Part shown: positions 10,190-20,850 of the stretch, piece by piece
How positions within the stretch are numbered: the first letter of the stretch is position 1
Layout of the letters: each line of letters starts with the position of its first letter
DNA from: Polytrichum commune
Taxonomy: Eukaryota > Streptophyta > Polytrichopsida > Polytrichales > Polytrichaceae
Length of the DNA stretch: 64,000 nucleotides
Reading direction: 5' to 3'
NCBI GenBank assembly: GCA_950295325.1
Contig: OX485807.1
Location: 45,104,440-45,168,439 of the forward strand
Made by a program: the position numbers and the translations under genes
The notes under the pieces: generated by a model
Seen by the model: only the letters and a program-made list of their open reading frames with translations
Databases searched by the model: none
What the model was told of the DNA's origin: nothing

Positions 10190-13029
10190 TGTGAACCCTT
10201 TGAGTGGTCCACCACTTTGCGGGATCACTTTTAGTTAGAATGTTAGCATTAAAAGTTAGAATTGATAGGGAATTTAGGGAAAATTAGTTCATTTAGCATT
10301 TAGCCTAGAAGAAGGAAGGTCAAAATGAAACTAAGTAGTGCTAGAAGATAGCAAAGTAGAAAAAATATGCTAGCTAGTAAAAACAACTAGCTAAGCAAAT
10401 ATTAGTAGATGCTAGTTATTAAGCAAATGTTAGTAGATGCTAGCTAAGCAAGTGTTAGTTTATTAGTTAGTGTGAGGCACACAAGACTATTGGAGGTGTT
10501 TTACGTAAGAAGATAAAATCGGCGTGAAGAATTTTGAAGACAAAAAAGAAAGAGAGCAAGGGGGATACTTGCCCACTTGCCCCCTTGCCAACTCGATGGC
10601 GGAAAAATTAGAAAGATTTCTAAAGGTTTTTTGTCGGAGCCACCTCGGCGAGAGGGTGGCAACCTCAACCGGGAAAACCCCCGAGCCAAAATTTCGGGAA
10701 AGGGTTTGAAAAATGGATCCGGTGGAGGAGGGGTCCAACCCTTTTGTGAGAGGGTTTAAAAACCCCTCCTTCCACCTTGTAGCTCTCTCTCTTTCTCTAG
10801 TTTTTGGGCGAAGCCCTGCTTTAATGTAGTTAGGAAAAAATCCTTTAGCATGTATTCTCAATGGTCTAAAAGAAAGGCTTGAGAACCTCCTCTACTCTCT
10901 CTCTCCTAGTTAGGTTGTGTGTTTATTAACACACCAACAAAATTATTCCTTTTTTTGTAGAGGTAGGTTGGATGGTAGAGTTTTGAGTAGAGGCATTATA
11001 GACCTCATCTGCCAATGCCCTGAAGGCTTAGTTCAAAAGCTAGAACAAGATACTTATCATTTTTCTCTTAGAGAGATTTCATATAGCTATCCATAGCCGT
11101 TTCCCATTTGTGATTTGGTTGAGATGACAATTAGTTATGGATTTTCAAAGATGGAGTAGAAAAACTGGGTGGTCTTGTGGGTAGCGGCTGCTGGATCAGA
11201 CCTGCGAGCCCAATAGGAATTTTAATTCCAAGAAATTATATTTTTCCCAAGTAGAACTTTTGTGTAGCTTTCCAAAATGGCTTAGAACATTTGATTTGAG
11301 CATGATTTGAATTAGATATGAATTGTGCAAGATGGGACACATAGTTTGAGAACTTTTGGTTGACTGCTGCATTACAGAGGACCTGCTGGGTTCACTTCGG
11401 CTTACCTTTCTAATCACATATTTTTATCAAATACATCTTTTTAATATCTCTCCAGGGTCATATAGAACGTTTGATTTGACTAAGATTTGAATTAGATATG
11501 AATTGTTGAAGGCGAGATACATAGTTTAAGCCTTCTTGATTGACTGCTGTGTTACAAGGAGTCCGCTGAATTTCTATTAGCTTAACCTGCTGATGTCATA
11601 ATTTTTTCTAGTTAGAGCTTGTTCATAGCTTTCCAATGGTATAAGGAAAGCCTAGATCCAAGTAGTAAGGAATGTGCTATGAATTTTTGAAGTTAGAAGG
11701 TAGATAGGTGGGTTGGAAGGGTCGGTTGAATCGACCTCACACTTCCAACCCTCATAACTTTTGCATTTCTTATCCGATTAGAGTGATTTTTAGATCATTG
11801 GAAAGATAATTTGGTGCACTAAGTATAAATATTATGCTTAGGATTAAATTACAGGGCAGAATAACACTTTATATTTTAATTGTTAACTAAGGTACGCTTA
11901 CTACCAAACTAGTTACAAAGAAGGAGGCAAGGTCGACGCTCGGAAAGTGGAGCAAGGAAGGAGGTAGCGGCTCGGCCTACATCAAGCCCAAATCAACCGA
12001 GGAAAATTGAGGTAAATTAACTAACCTTAAGCCTTCCATTTAGGATTGGAGGGAGCACGGCTAAGGTACGCATCTCTAAACCCACTCACCTATCTCGTAA
12101 GGTCAAGTGGCTTGACCACTTGACCGCCAAGGGAGTACCCAATTCCATTGTTTTCGGGGCCCTTGGTATGTTTTGTGGTAGTAGCTTCATTTATTAGCAA
12201 GTTTCGTGTGTGGTAAGTCGGATTAATCACCGACACGACCACTCTGAATGTTGTTGGTGGAAAGGTGGGGTTAATGACCCGCGAATCCACTATTATGTTG
12301 TTGGCCCCATAGATTGGGAGTAATGGCCCCAATTTATGAAGATTGCGCAACAGGTTGAACCTACAGGTCGCCCGTCACCCTGGTCCCATTGAGTTGCATT
12401 TCGTGGTCTATCCAGTGTAAACACATTTAACAATCAAAACATACAAAATAAATCGTAAACCCTTGTTGGCAAGAGACCCGAGGTAAGGGGTGATGCCTAA
12501 TATGTTAATGTAGTAAGTTAGGACGTGCAAACAAAAGTAAGTAATTAAGAAGGAATTTGTGTGAAGGGTGGGACTTAGGCCAAGTTCCCCCGCTTAGAAA
12601 ACTAAATAGAAATAAATAAAGAAATAGGAAGAATTGAATGGTCCATCAAATTGTCGTTATTCCGTTCGTTGAGTTGGGGTGGTATGAGTCACACCCGGTT
12701 GGGTGTATCAGAACCATCCCAATTCACAAATTAGGATTGCCTTGGTTTCAAGGCTGGTGCGTCTGCGCGTAGAATAGGTTGTAGGTTAAGGTTAGAACTA
12801 GATATGAAATTGGTTAGTGGAGTTTAAAGCCACACTAGTAAAAAACTAAGGCCTAACCTCCGGAGGTACTACGACGCATATTTAATCTCCCTTAAAAATC
12901 TAACTACTCACGTTATACACCTATCATCCGGGTTCGGCTTGGGCGCCTGCAAATGCAGGCCACCTTCACCGAAGGGCTTGTGTGATACTTTTAGGCTCCC
13001 TCGAAAGGGGGTGGCCCAAAAGTACCACA
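10190..13029. mobile_element. Probable solo LTR inserted in exon E2 (TSD CAAGG)
   Basis: The insertion begins TGTG and ends CACA, and is flanked by CAAGG at 10185-10189 and 13030-13034. Removing it and one CAAGG restores the exon exactly as in A2 (AIRTKA/RDRFPF, reverse strand near 53490). No long open frame, direct end repeats or primer-binding site were seen inside, so a solo LTR of a large retrotransposon fits best. It contains a Thr/Ser-free AT-rich body and a strongly folded 3' end. A non-autonomous element of another class is possible but the TG...CA ends with a 5-bp duplication favour an LTR. Confidence 0.65.
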
Positions 13030-13034
13030 CAAGG
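12976..13034. other. Inverted repeat at the 3' end of the solo-LTR-like insertion
   Basis: The left arm starts CTTGTGTGATACTTTTAGGC and the right arm, read in reverse complement, starts CTTGTGTGGTACTTTTGGGC. The fold uses the flanking target bases CAAG of the duplication. The end of the insertion therefore sits in a hairpin-forming stretch. Confidence 0.5.
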
Positions 13035-13618
13035 GACCGCTTTCCATTTGGGATGATTGATTTCAGGAATATTCCTGGAGGCTCATTTGAGGGCACAATG
13101 AGCACCCTCTTCTATGACCCCTTCCTATCTAAGTTCGTCGATTATGCAAGCCCTAAGTTCAGGGAGGTAGATATCTGGCTTTGAATAATCGAGGATAGGA
13201 GGGCGGAGCAGGTGTACGAGCTTGTCCGGAAACTGCAGCCGGAGTATGCAGTCTCCAAGTCTCACTACATCGCCGCACCGGCGGAGGGGGCTTACACGAC
13301 GTTGAGGGACAAGAAGACCAAGTTCGTCAACGTCTTGTGTTTGTACTTTGTGTACAAAGCGGAGTTGTTGAAGGTGCCGAACCACCCTATATCCCGGATG
13401 GACAAACTCTTCCAAGTTCCAGAAGGGTTGAGTGCCAACAAGTGCCTCTACGACGAGGCTAAATACACGAACTATCCTTTAGATGAGCTGCGGATGGAAT
13501 TTTACATGAGAATGATGAGGACGCTGACGAGGAGAGGGGACTGCATCTTCAACGTCTTCGGAGGCTCAAAACCTGTCTATGCTGCTATGGTAAGTGACTT
13601 TCTATAGCTCGTAAGCAG

Positions 13619-13710
13619 TTTGGGTCGATCGACCCAAACTAGGCTCTTTGCAGGTTTGGGTCGACCGACCCAAACTAGGCTTTTTGCAGGTTTGGGTCGA
13701 CCGGCCCAAA
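13619..13710. repeat. Three palindromes in intron 2 (A1)
   Basis: Sites at 13619-13638 (spacer AT), 13655-13674 (AC) and 13691-13710 (AC, one mismatch: CGGCCC) are spaced exactly 36 bp apart in the intron 13590-13785. Confidence 0.95.
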
Positions 13711-14904
13711 CTACACATTTCACTTAGTCTTGTATATGTGACTGCCTCGACAAATTCTAATTTCCCTATAACTTGGATTGTGTAGATGTCGGGGCTGAAT
13801 ATATACTCCTACATAGAGGATGGCGATCTGCCATTTTATAGGGTGCAGAAATCGCTGGCGAAGAAGATGGACATCCTCGATTGGATCCCGGGTAGCTACG
13901 TCGACGAGGTTGTTCAGGGTGGCGAAAACCCTCTTGATAGGGTGAGGCGCATCAACCCGGAGGAAATGGCCATGAGGGCCACGACCCAAGTTCCCGAACC
14001 TCTGGTCGGGTTGCATCCGGGCAATCCGTCCCGCACAGAAGGTGGCGAGGTTGAGGAGGAGGAGGAGGAAGCAGAGGAACACGAGGAGGCGGAGAAGGAA
14101 GGCGACGTCGAGGAAGGGGCAACGGGCTTCACGCAACAATCCGAAGCCCCTCAACGGAAGAAGGCGATGCGGGCGGCAACCCCGCAGAGTAAGCTCGTGC
14201 CCGTCCTGACTGTGGACGATGCACGGGACATGTACTCCAGGGACGCGACCGCCACGTTCAGGGAGAGGAGGAAGTTGAAGGGGAAGAAGCTGTATGGCGA
14301 CTACTCCGTGGAGGAGACCATTGCCATAAGCAGCGAGGACGACGATGATATTGAGCTCGCCAAACGGCTCAGATCAGATCCCCCCTCCCCGACAGCGTTC
14401 GCTGGCATGGTTAGGGTGAAGCCCGAGGTCCTGACTGTGGAGGAGGCGAACGAGAAGATGAGGAGGGACGAGGAGCAACGCGTCCGTCTGCAGAAGGCTG
14501 CCGCTGAAGAGCCCTCAATGCGGAACGAGGTAGCAGAGCTGAGGGCTCTCCTGTTGGAGCAGGAGCGACAGAGGGCGATGGCCCAACCTCCGTCCCACGC
14601 CGAATTGATATCACAAGTGATACAAGGAATGTGGGCGCAAGGTTTGGTGGTGGCTCCCTCCAGCTCCTTCCCGCACTTGCCCCCCGGCTTCCCTCCGCAG
14701 AGCATCCCTCAGCAGCCTGTGCCGCAATCGTCTTTCAGCTTCCAGCACTTGATTCGGCCCCACCAAGTTCCGTACGCGCCGGTCCAGCAAGTGGATGACC
14801 CCAACATCTGGCGCGTCTTTGGAGCCTCCTCCCCTTTGGGCCCTCCACCACTTCGGCCCCCCATAGTCATGGCGCCCCCTCACCAAGCGGACGACCCCAG
14901 GATG

Positions 14905-14993
14905 TTTGGGTCGACCGACCCAAACCCACCATCCACTGGAGTGTCCGAAGGGCCCTCTCCAGATGCAGGACAGTTTGGGTCGGGCGACCCAAA
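14905..14993 (+). repeat. Two palindromes inside coding exon E3 (A1)
   Basis: 14905-14924 (spacer AC) encodes the peptide FGSTDPN, and 14974-14993 (spacer GG) encodes FGSGDPN. Both are perfect 20-bp sites lying in the open frame of the Pro-rich C-terminal part of E3. A3 has two at the matching place (49945-49964 and 50014-50033). Confidence 0.95.
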
Positions 14994-15296
14994 CCCCGTT
15001 GCAGCGCAGTCCTCCCTTGACCAACATGGGTGTCAACTAGACACGGCCATGCTAGATGTTGAAGGCCTGCAAGGGCCTGGTGATACCTCTACTCCTAACC
15101 AAATCGATGAACGCATGCATGATGCACATGCGGAGATTGGTTTAGGACAAGGGCCTGATGCCGATCGTTTGCAGGAGAAGGTTCCTGACGTCGTCGGAGA
15201 AGGCGGTGGCGAGAGAGGCGGGGCAGCGGGGACGGTGGAGGCTTCCACATCGTCGAGACATGACCAGGGCGAGGTAATACACTGAGCCCTCCCCAG

Positions 15297-15316
15297 TTTG
15301 GATCGACCGACCCAAA
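15297..15316. repeat. Palindrome in intron 3 (A1)
   Basis: TTTGGATCGACCGACCCAAA carries one mismatch from the palindrome and lies 24 bases after the E3 donor (15274). A3 has a perfect site at 50318-50337, and A2 the same mismatched site at 27742-27761. Confidence 0.9.
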
Positions 15317-16688
15317 CTTCCTGGGTCATTGTCTTGTTGGCGTGGTCGTGTCCCCCTTGCTAGGAGGAAATGCACACCCCCTGCCCCCCCCCCATGCTCT
15401 ACACTTGCTCCCCCTCCCCCCAACGTGCCCCCCCGCGATCCCCTTCGTCTCACCTGCACTCGACTACGCTCGACCTTGGCGGCGCGCAACCAATTTTGTA
15501 GATGTAGAATTAGGGTAGTGTGAATGCCCTCGTTCACCGCGGTCCCCCCCAATCAAATTGTACATAGAGATTTGTAAAAATAAAATTATTATTTTTGGCG
15601 CCCATATGTTTGCATCCGTGTCCCAATGTATGTTGTTCCCCTTGTATGTTTTTGTTGCCACCAATGGTCCAATTCTTCTTGTGTTTGCACAAAATTTCCG
15701 TTCTGCTTGAGATGGACATAGCATAACATAGTCCTCGTCCGCCTTCTCTCGCTCGTCGCCGCAGGGTTCGGAGCATAGCGTCGCAGCTCCCCACCGATCC
15801 TCTCCGAGGAGTGTGGAGGACAGCGCGGTGGTCCCCCCGATTTTGCCCTCGCCACCTTCGCCTCCCAAGACCCGGTTCCTCGTGCTAGACCTCAACGGGG
15901 TCCTTGTCCAGTGCGTGCATTGTCCGAGGGTCCCTACGGTGCCTTTCTGCAAGCCCGAGGACGCCAACTACGATGGACCCCCCGCGTACATCAAAAGCAA
16001 GCTAGTGTACCTCCGCCCGTCCCTTCGGCGCTTCCTACAGGTCGCCCTATCCAAATGGTGGGTGATCATTTGGAGCTCCATGAAGTCCGAGAATACCCAG
16101 GCCGTCGTGGAGTTCATCTTCAAGGGACTCCAACCCCCGTGCTTGGTCCTAGGACATGATTCTTGTAAAACATTATACACCCCCGAGGGCAGGGTTGTGA
16201 AGAAGCCCAACAACCCCGCCGTAAACCAATTTCTTAAGGTCTTGAAGCCAGTCGTATGGGACCAGCGTCCGACCATGGTCGGCTGTCCCTACGACGTTCG
16301 CCCCACCCGTGACAACACGTTGATGGTGGACGACAGCGCTTCCAAAAACATTTTGAACCCGACCTCGAACTTCATAGTTTGCCCCACGTGGACGGTCGAG
16401 AAGGTCCGAGACCGCTTTTTGTTAGACCTACTTAAGTACATTCAAACGCTCGTGGGGAGCGGACTACCCGTGCCCCGGTTCCTTAGTTGTAATCCGATAG
16501 GCGAAAGATACATGGATCCGAAGGACTATATGTACAGAGAGTTGTACGCTCACGCGAAATATAATAAACTCATTTGAGATACTACATGGTGTGCCATTGT
16601 GTGTGATATATTATGCCTCAATTGTATATCGATTTTCACATGCTCCCCCCTCCCCTTGGGTTTTGTTTTGTTTCTTTTTTTGCGCCAG

Positions 16689-17492
16689 GTTTTGGAGCCC
16701 TCGATTGAGATCGTCAGCGAATCAAACTTGGGGAGCTTCTTCTACGAGACCGTCTACGATGCCGCGTCCACCATCGACTACTCCAAGGAGCCTATCAACG
16801 CCGGCGTCGTCGATAGCCCCCCACCCAAGCAAATCTTCCGGCCATCTCTGTCCCCGTCGCCGCTCAAGGGCATAAATCGCAAATGCATCCGGACGTCCCC
16901 CTCTCGGCCCGGCGGCAGTATTACACCTCAACGGCGGCTGCGGATGGACGCTCGGCCCACGAAGAGTGGCACCCTTCCTATCCCTTTGCGGGACGCCTTG
17001 CCCCTCCTCGCCAACTCCGACGGGAACGCCCCCGGTGACAAGGTGAACCCCCCCCCCCCCAAAACATGGTTAACCGCGCATTACAATCATCCCGCACTTA
17101 AAAATTGAACGTGTGACACGTTTGGGTCTTCCTCCCTAAACTAACACATGTGTTCTTGCATTGACGCGTTGCAGGTTGCTCCCACCCGTAAACCTATGCG
17201 GGCTAGTGCGTCCGTCGAGTTGGAGCGTTTCTACTCCATGACCAGAAATGCAAGACAGTCCACTTCATCGTATTCGAATTCTTCGTCGTATAATTCGGGC
17301 GGCCGACGGAATCCAAAATGTGTTTTTGATGGCGGTCACCCCAAGAATGGCTATAGTCGCGGGGCGGAGATTTTCAGGAATGTTGAAGCAATGCGAGCAA
17401 AAGAAGCCGCAGCAAAAGAAAAAGAGGCAAAAGTAAAAAAAGAAAAAGAAAATGAAGCAAAAGAAAAAGAGGTAGTCTCCGAGGCTAGATAG
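16689..17492 (+). CDS. Cassette exons E5-E6 of A1 (separate or alternative C-terminal product)
   Basis: E5 is 16689-17042 (118 codons) after a CAG acceptor, ending GACAAG/GTGAAC. E6 is 17175-17492, ending at TAG. Both are phase 0 and join into one frame. E5 is Ser/Pro/Arg-rich (SPSPLKG, SRPGG). E6 has a Ser/Tyr-rich stretch followed by a Lys/Glu/Ala helix-forming tail (KEKEAK repeats). The E4 frame stops at NKLI-stop before E5 in every copy, including family B. These exons must therefore be read from another transcript. Phase would allow E3 to splice straight to E5. No known domain recognised. Intron 5 contains a relic site (TTTGGGTCTTCCTCCCTAAA). Confidence 0.5.
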
Positions 17493-17529
17493 GCCATAGT
17501 AGGCGTAGGGTTTTGGGCCATAGGCAAGA

Positions 17530-17870
17530 ACATTTTGGGTCGCACTATCCAATGGATGTGTGGTGTTAGCATGCTATGCATTTTACATGCCACACTTTGT
17601 ATGTTTTTTTTTGCAATAATATAAGTGTCACATGATTTCCCCTTCCATATGGTCTAAGGTTTGGATTGCCCTACCTAAACCATCACAAATATGAGTTTGG
17701 AATATTTTGTATGTTATATTATATTGGTTCACATATTTCCCCTTCAATATGATCTATGGTTTGGATTGCCCTACCTAAACCATATTCATACAAGTTTTTG
17801 TGCGATAATATGAATGTTTTAAGATTTCCCCTTCAACTTGGCCTAAGGTTTGGATTGCCCGCCCTAAACA
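17530..17870. repeat. Subterminal relic palindromes near A1 right end
   Basis: Four sites decayed from the TTTGGGTCG-type palindrome occur near 17533, 17660, 17757 and 17848, about 90-125 bp apart. Three share the form TTTGGATTGCCC.ACCTAAA or close to it. The same decayed forms are kept at the matching end of A2 and of A3 (52736-52960), which are otherwise diverged. Confidence 0.7.
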
Positions 17871-18003
17871 ATCCCAAATATGAGTTATTAATGGGGTTCT
17901 TGTTCTAAACACCCGCTTCAAAGTGTTTGCATCTTACAACTTTCTCCAATACGTGTTCCATTTATCCTTGTTCTTATTTCTGTGAATGTCTCAAAATGCC
18001 CAA

Positions 18004-18031
18004 AAAGTCTCAATTTAACGAATATAGTGTT
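18004..18031. repeat. Terminal inverted repeat, right end of A1
   Basis: The 28-bp end reads, from outside in, AACACTATATTCGTTAAATT and on to GAGACTTT. It is identical to both ends of A3 (29663-29690 and 53097-53124) and to the A2 end at 25025-25052. The flank outside it is CCTT (18032-18035). Confidence 0.9.
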
Positions 18032-19953
18032 CCTTGTGTGTTGCCTGGAAAGGAATATGTGTCGTTCTTGTATGTTTCAGGACGCGCTCCCGAATTTAAC
18101 GAGGTGGTATTATAAGTAGAATACGAGGGCGTTTGCGAAAGGGAACGTCTTGCGCTTCTCCGGAGGGGCAGACAACGATCGAACTCGGAAGATGCGGCCT
18201 TGAGGGCGTGCCTATCCAAGGAGGACGTGGAGGAGGGCCGGGCACCAAGCGAGCGGGTAGCCACCTGCGAAACAACGTCATAGGAAGATAAGAATAGGAA
18301 TGGAGTGGGGAAAATAATGAGGGCGGTTTGGGATGGGCGCTCGTAAAGAGAACGGCACGCAAACGGAAGACAAGGAAAGCAAAAGCGGGAAAGGGGTTGA
18401 GGGTTGAGGAGGGCACCTTGGCTTTGGGGACGTCCATGCGGGGAACGGTGGGAACGAGGGGGGCGTCGATGGGAGCATCCGGAGCCGATGGAACTATTGC
18501 AATGTTGGATGGCGGGGGGGAGTCGAGGCGTGGAGGGCCCACGATCGCGGAGGACGTTGCGGGGGGAGGAACGGAGTCGGCGGGGGAGGTGTGGCAACGG
18601 GGGCCTTCCATGCGGAGACGCCGGCTCGGCCCGCGACGAGCGACGGCGTCGTCCCTCGAGGGCGAGAGGTGTCCCAAACGAACGAGCGTCCGTTTCTCCT
18701 TGGAGAGGGGGGAGGGCGACGGGGCGTAGGCGCGGGCGACAAGTGCTGGGGGCGGGCTGTTGACGACGCCGTCGTCGATGCCGACATCGCGGGAGTAATC
18801 CACGGCCGAGGCCGCGTCAACCGCCGAGAAGTGGTAGAGGGATGGCATTTGGAAGCCCGTGACGTCGCGGGAAGGGGATGCGGGGGGGGGATAGGGGACG
18901 GGAAGAGCCGTCGACCACAGGGGCGTCGCATATGGGGGCAGACTATGGGCAAGAACAAGAACAACAACAATCACAACAACAAAAGGCATCCAAAAACGGA
19001 GCAAGCATTAGATATGTGAACCACATGATAACAAGCAAAGACATGGAGGCATTTCAAATCAATTTATTGAGTTTGGCGAGCCTCATGATGCTCTTATATA
19101 CATTATCGCGGGGGCTTAGCGCCGCATTGCCGAAGGGGTTGGACCTAACAAAAAATGGGATGCTACCGGCGTGGAGCCCGAGCCTTCTAAGGTAGGGGGC
19201 TAGCCTATCAACCAAAAAGGTGTCTTGCCTATCGCCGGTCCAAGTGTCCGGGAAGATGACGTTGCCCGGGGGGTTCAAGACGCTTTTGGTGGGGTTGTCG
19301 TCGATGAGGAGGGTGTTCTCAGGAGTCGGCCACCACCCGTGGGGTGTCCCCTGCATTCGGGGAACGCCTCGCCAGAGTTTGGAGCGGAGGACCTTGAGGA
19401 ACTGTTGTCCTCCGCCTCGACCGCCAAACTTGGGCACCGGTCGGCCTTTCTCGTCGAGCAGCTCGTCGCAGTCCTCTTGGCCGAGGACGAGGCAAGGGCT
19501 CGGGAGATCACGGAACAAGAAGTCCACGATGGGCTCCGTGTTCTCCATGACCATGGAGCTCCACACAACGACGTGGGCGAACTCGACCACCTCGCGAAGG
19601 AAGTTGCGGCGCCGGGACGGGCGCGCACAGCCTTGCGGTTAATGAGGGCGTCGAGCTCGCCGTCATAGTCCCTTTCGTCGGGGTGACGGAAGGGACGCGT
19701 GGGGACCCTGGGGATGTGTTGGGTGTGACACAAGACCCCGTTGAGGTCAAAAACTACGAAAGGCTTGTTCCAAGTGTGAGGTCCACTGGTCGAGGGGTTG
19801 CGACCTATCTCCGGGGGGTCCTGTGATGAACAACGCGACTAGTTTAATGCTATGATCCAATAATGAAATTTTTGCGTAGAAAATGAAGACGATGCATTAT
19901 GGAAAAAGACGAGGAAGTGAGGAGAGTGCAAGGAAAATGTGCACAAGGGCACA

Positions 19954-20367
19954 CTTGCGAATGACCGTTCGTGAATGAAGGCTGCGGGGGCGGTGCATTT
20001 ACGAGCGGTCGTTCGTGAAGGAGGTGGACACGGGGCCGCACCCTTTCACGAACGAGCGTTCGTGAATGAGGTGGATACACAAGAATGAACATAATCGCAT
20101 CAACATCCACAATATACGAGAAGGGGTCGAGGGCAAAGAATTTGAAGAAATGCGATGCAGATAATATGGGTCTATATATTAATCCGTTGAATATTTACAT
20201 TTCTCACGTGATAGTCTATCACATTTTCCTAAGGCAAAATGATGCCGTGTCCTACAAAACTGGTCGTCCATAAGGGGGGTCGCTGAAGAGGGCTCGCGTG
20301 GGCCAGGGGTGTCGATGAAGAGAAAAACACCGCGATGTTAGTGAGGTTACGAACGCGCGCTCGTAAA
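19954..20367. repeat. Family-B palindromes in intron 3
   Basis: Four sites of the GAACG-NN-CGTTC type occur at 19954-19975, 19998-20019, 20045-20066 and 20346-20367. The second and third read TTCACGAACG or TTTACGAGCG on one side, so this intron holds drifting variants. They occupy the intron that carries one GGGTCG-type site in family A. Confidence 0.8.
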
Positions 20368-20452
20368 AAATGGTATTCTCAGAGGAGATTTACCTCGTCA
20401 TCGGGGGGAGGGGAAGCGGCGCTGGACCGAGCAGCAGGTCCCTCCTCAACGA

Positions 20453-20850
20453 TTAACGAACGCGCGTTCGTAACCTCCACAGCCGCAGCCGACTCCGTTT
20501 CCATGGCGTCGGCCTCACGCTCCGACTGAGAGGCCTGTGTCTGCTGGATGCGCAGCACGTTGTCATCCTCGGCGCCCAGGTCGAGCGCGTCCATCCGGAC
20601 ATCCTCCATCCACGCGGCAGGGGTCTCTTCCACGTCCATCCCCTGCTCTCCTACTGCGTCATTGGGGCTCCCCTGCGTGTCCTCCACAATGACCATGTCA
20701 GTGTGTCGCGCAAAGTCATCGCCCTGTCTGTCTACTACCCTGGGGACGACGGTGAAAGACGACGTGTCGGTGTCTGAGGGCAGTCCTACCCTTGAAGGGG
20801 GAGGGGTGAGGGCTGCAGGACCTGAAGATTCACGAACGCGCGTTCGTAAA
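20453..20850 (-). repeat. Two family-B palindromes inside coding exon E3
   Basis: Sites at 20453-20474 and 20829-20850 (both with spacer CG) lie in the open frame of E3. They encode VTNARSL and LRTRVRE. Family A also has exactly two sites in the C-terminal part of E3, with a different sequence and different peptides. Confidence 0.9.

Larger units (their letters stand above)
7870..16577 (+). pseudogene. ParB-like / MTase-like / FCP1-like cassette gene, A1 copy (exons E1-E4)
   Basis: Exons: E1 7870-9195 (442 codons), E2 9413-10189 plus 13035-13589 (444 codons, split by the 10190-13029 insertion), E3 13786-15273 (496 codons), E4 15765-16577. All junctions are phase 0 GT-AG. E1 has a basic start (MAPKKRPGERW), a Ser/Thr/Pro-rich linker, and IDGQHS at residues 346-351 within a ParB/sulfiredoxin-like stretch. 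E2 ends with GDCIFNVFGGSKP, resembling the SAM-binding glycine motif of permuted DNA amino-methyltransferases, but degenerate. E3 has an acidic run, a SIM-like IAISSEDDDD (about 14320-14350), and a coiled coil. E4 is FCP1/HAD-like with DLNGV. Two TGG codons have become TGA (9539-9541 and in E2 near 13183), so the gene is dead. A2 shares both stops. Confidence 0.75.
1..18031. mobile_element. Family-A giant DNA transposon, copy A1 (left end off-window)
   Basis: Copy A1 holds a minus-strand transposase-like gene (exon 2 cut by the window edge), an upstream palindrome array, an AT-rich spacer, and a plus-strand multi-exon cassette that ends just before a 28-bp terminal repeat at 18004-18031. Nearly all of it recurs in reverse complement at 25025-64000 (A2), apart from insertions special to each copy. 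The 2.84 kb insertion at 10190-13029 is found only here. The outer end is not visible. By comparison with A3, the missing part before base 1 should be about 1.05 kb. The cassette is broken by two in-frame TGA codons that A2 shares, so A1 is probably non-autonomous for the cassette, while its visible transposase exons are open. Confidence 0.88.

Noticed and set aside
10190-13029. Complete LTR retrotransposon or Helitron
   Set aside because: No direct end repeats, primer site or pol were seen, so not a full LTR element; a 5-bp duplication rules out a Helitron.
17351-17593. Opposite-strand frames rich in Phe and Leu over E6
   Set aside because: They are the reverse of the Lys/Glu codons of E6 and lack any other support.
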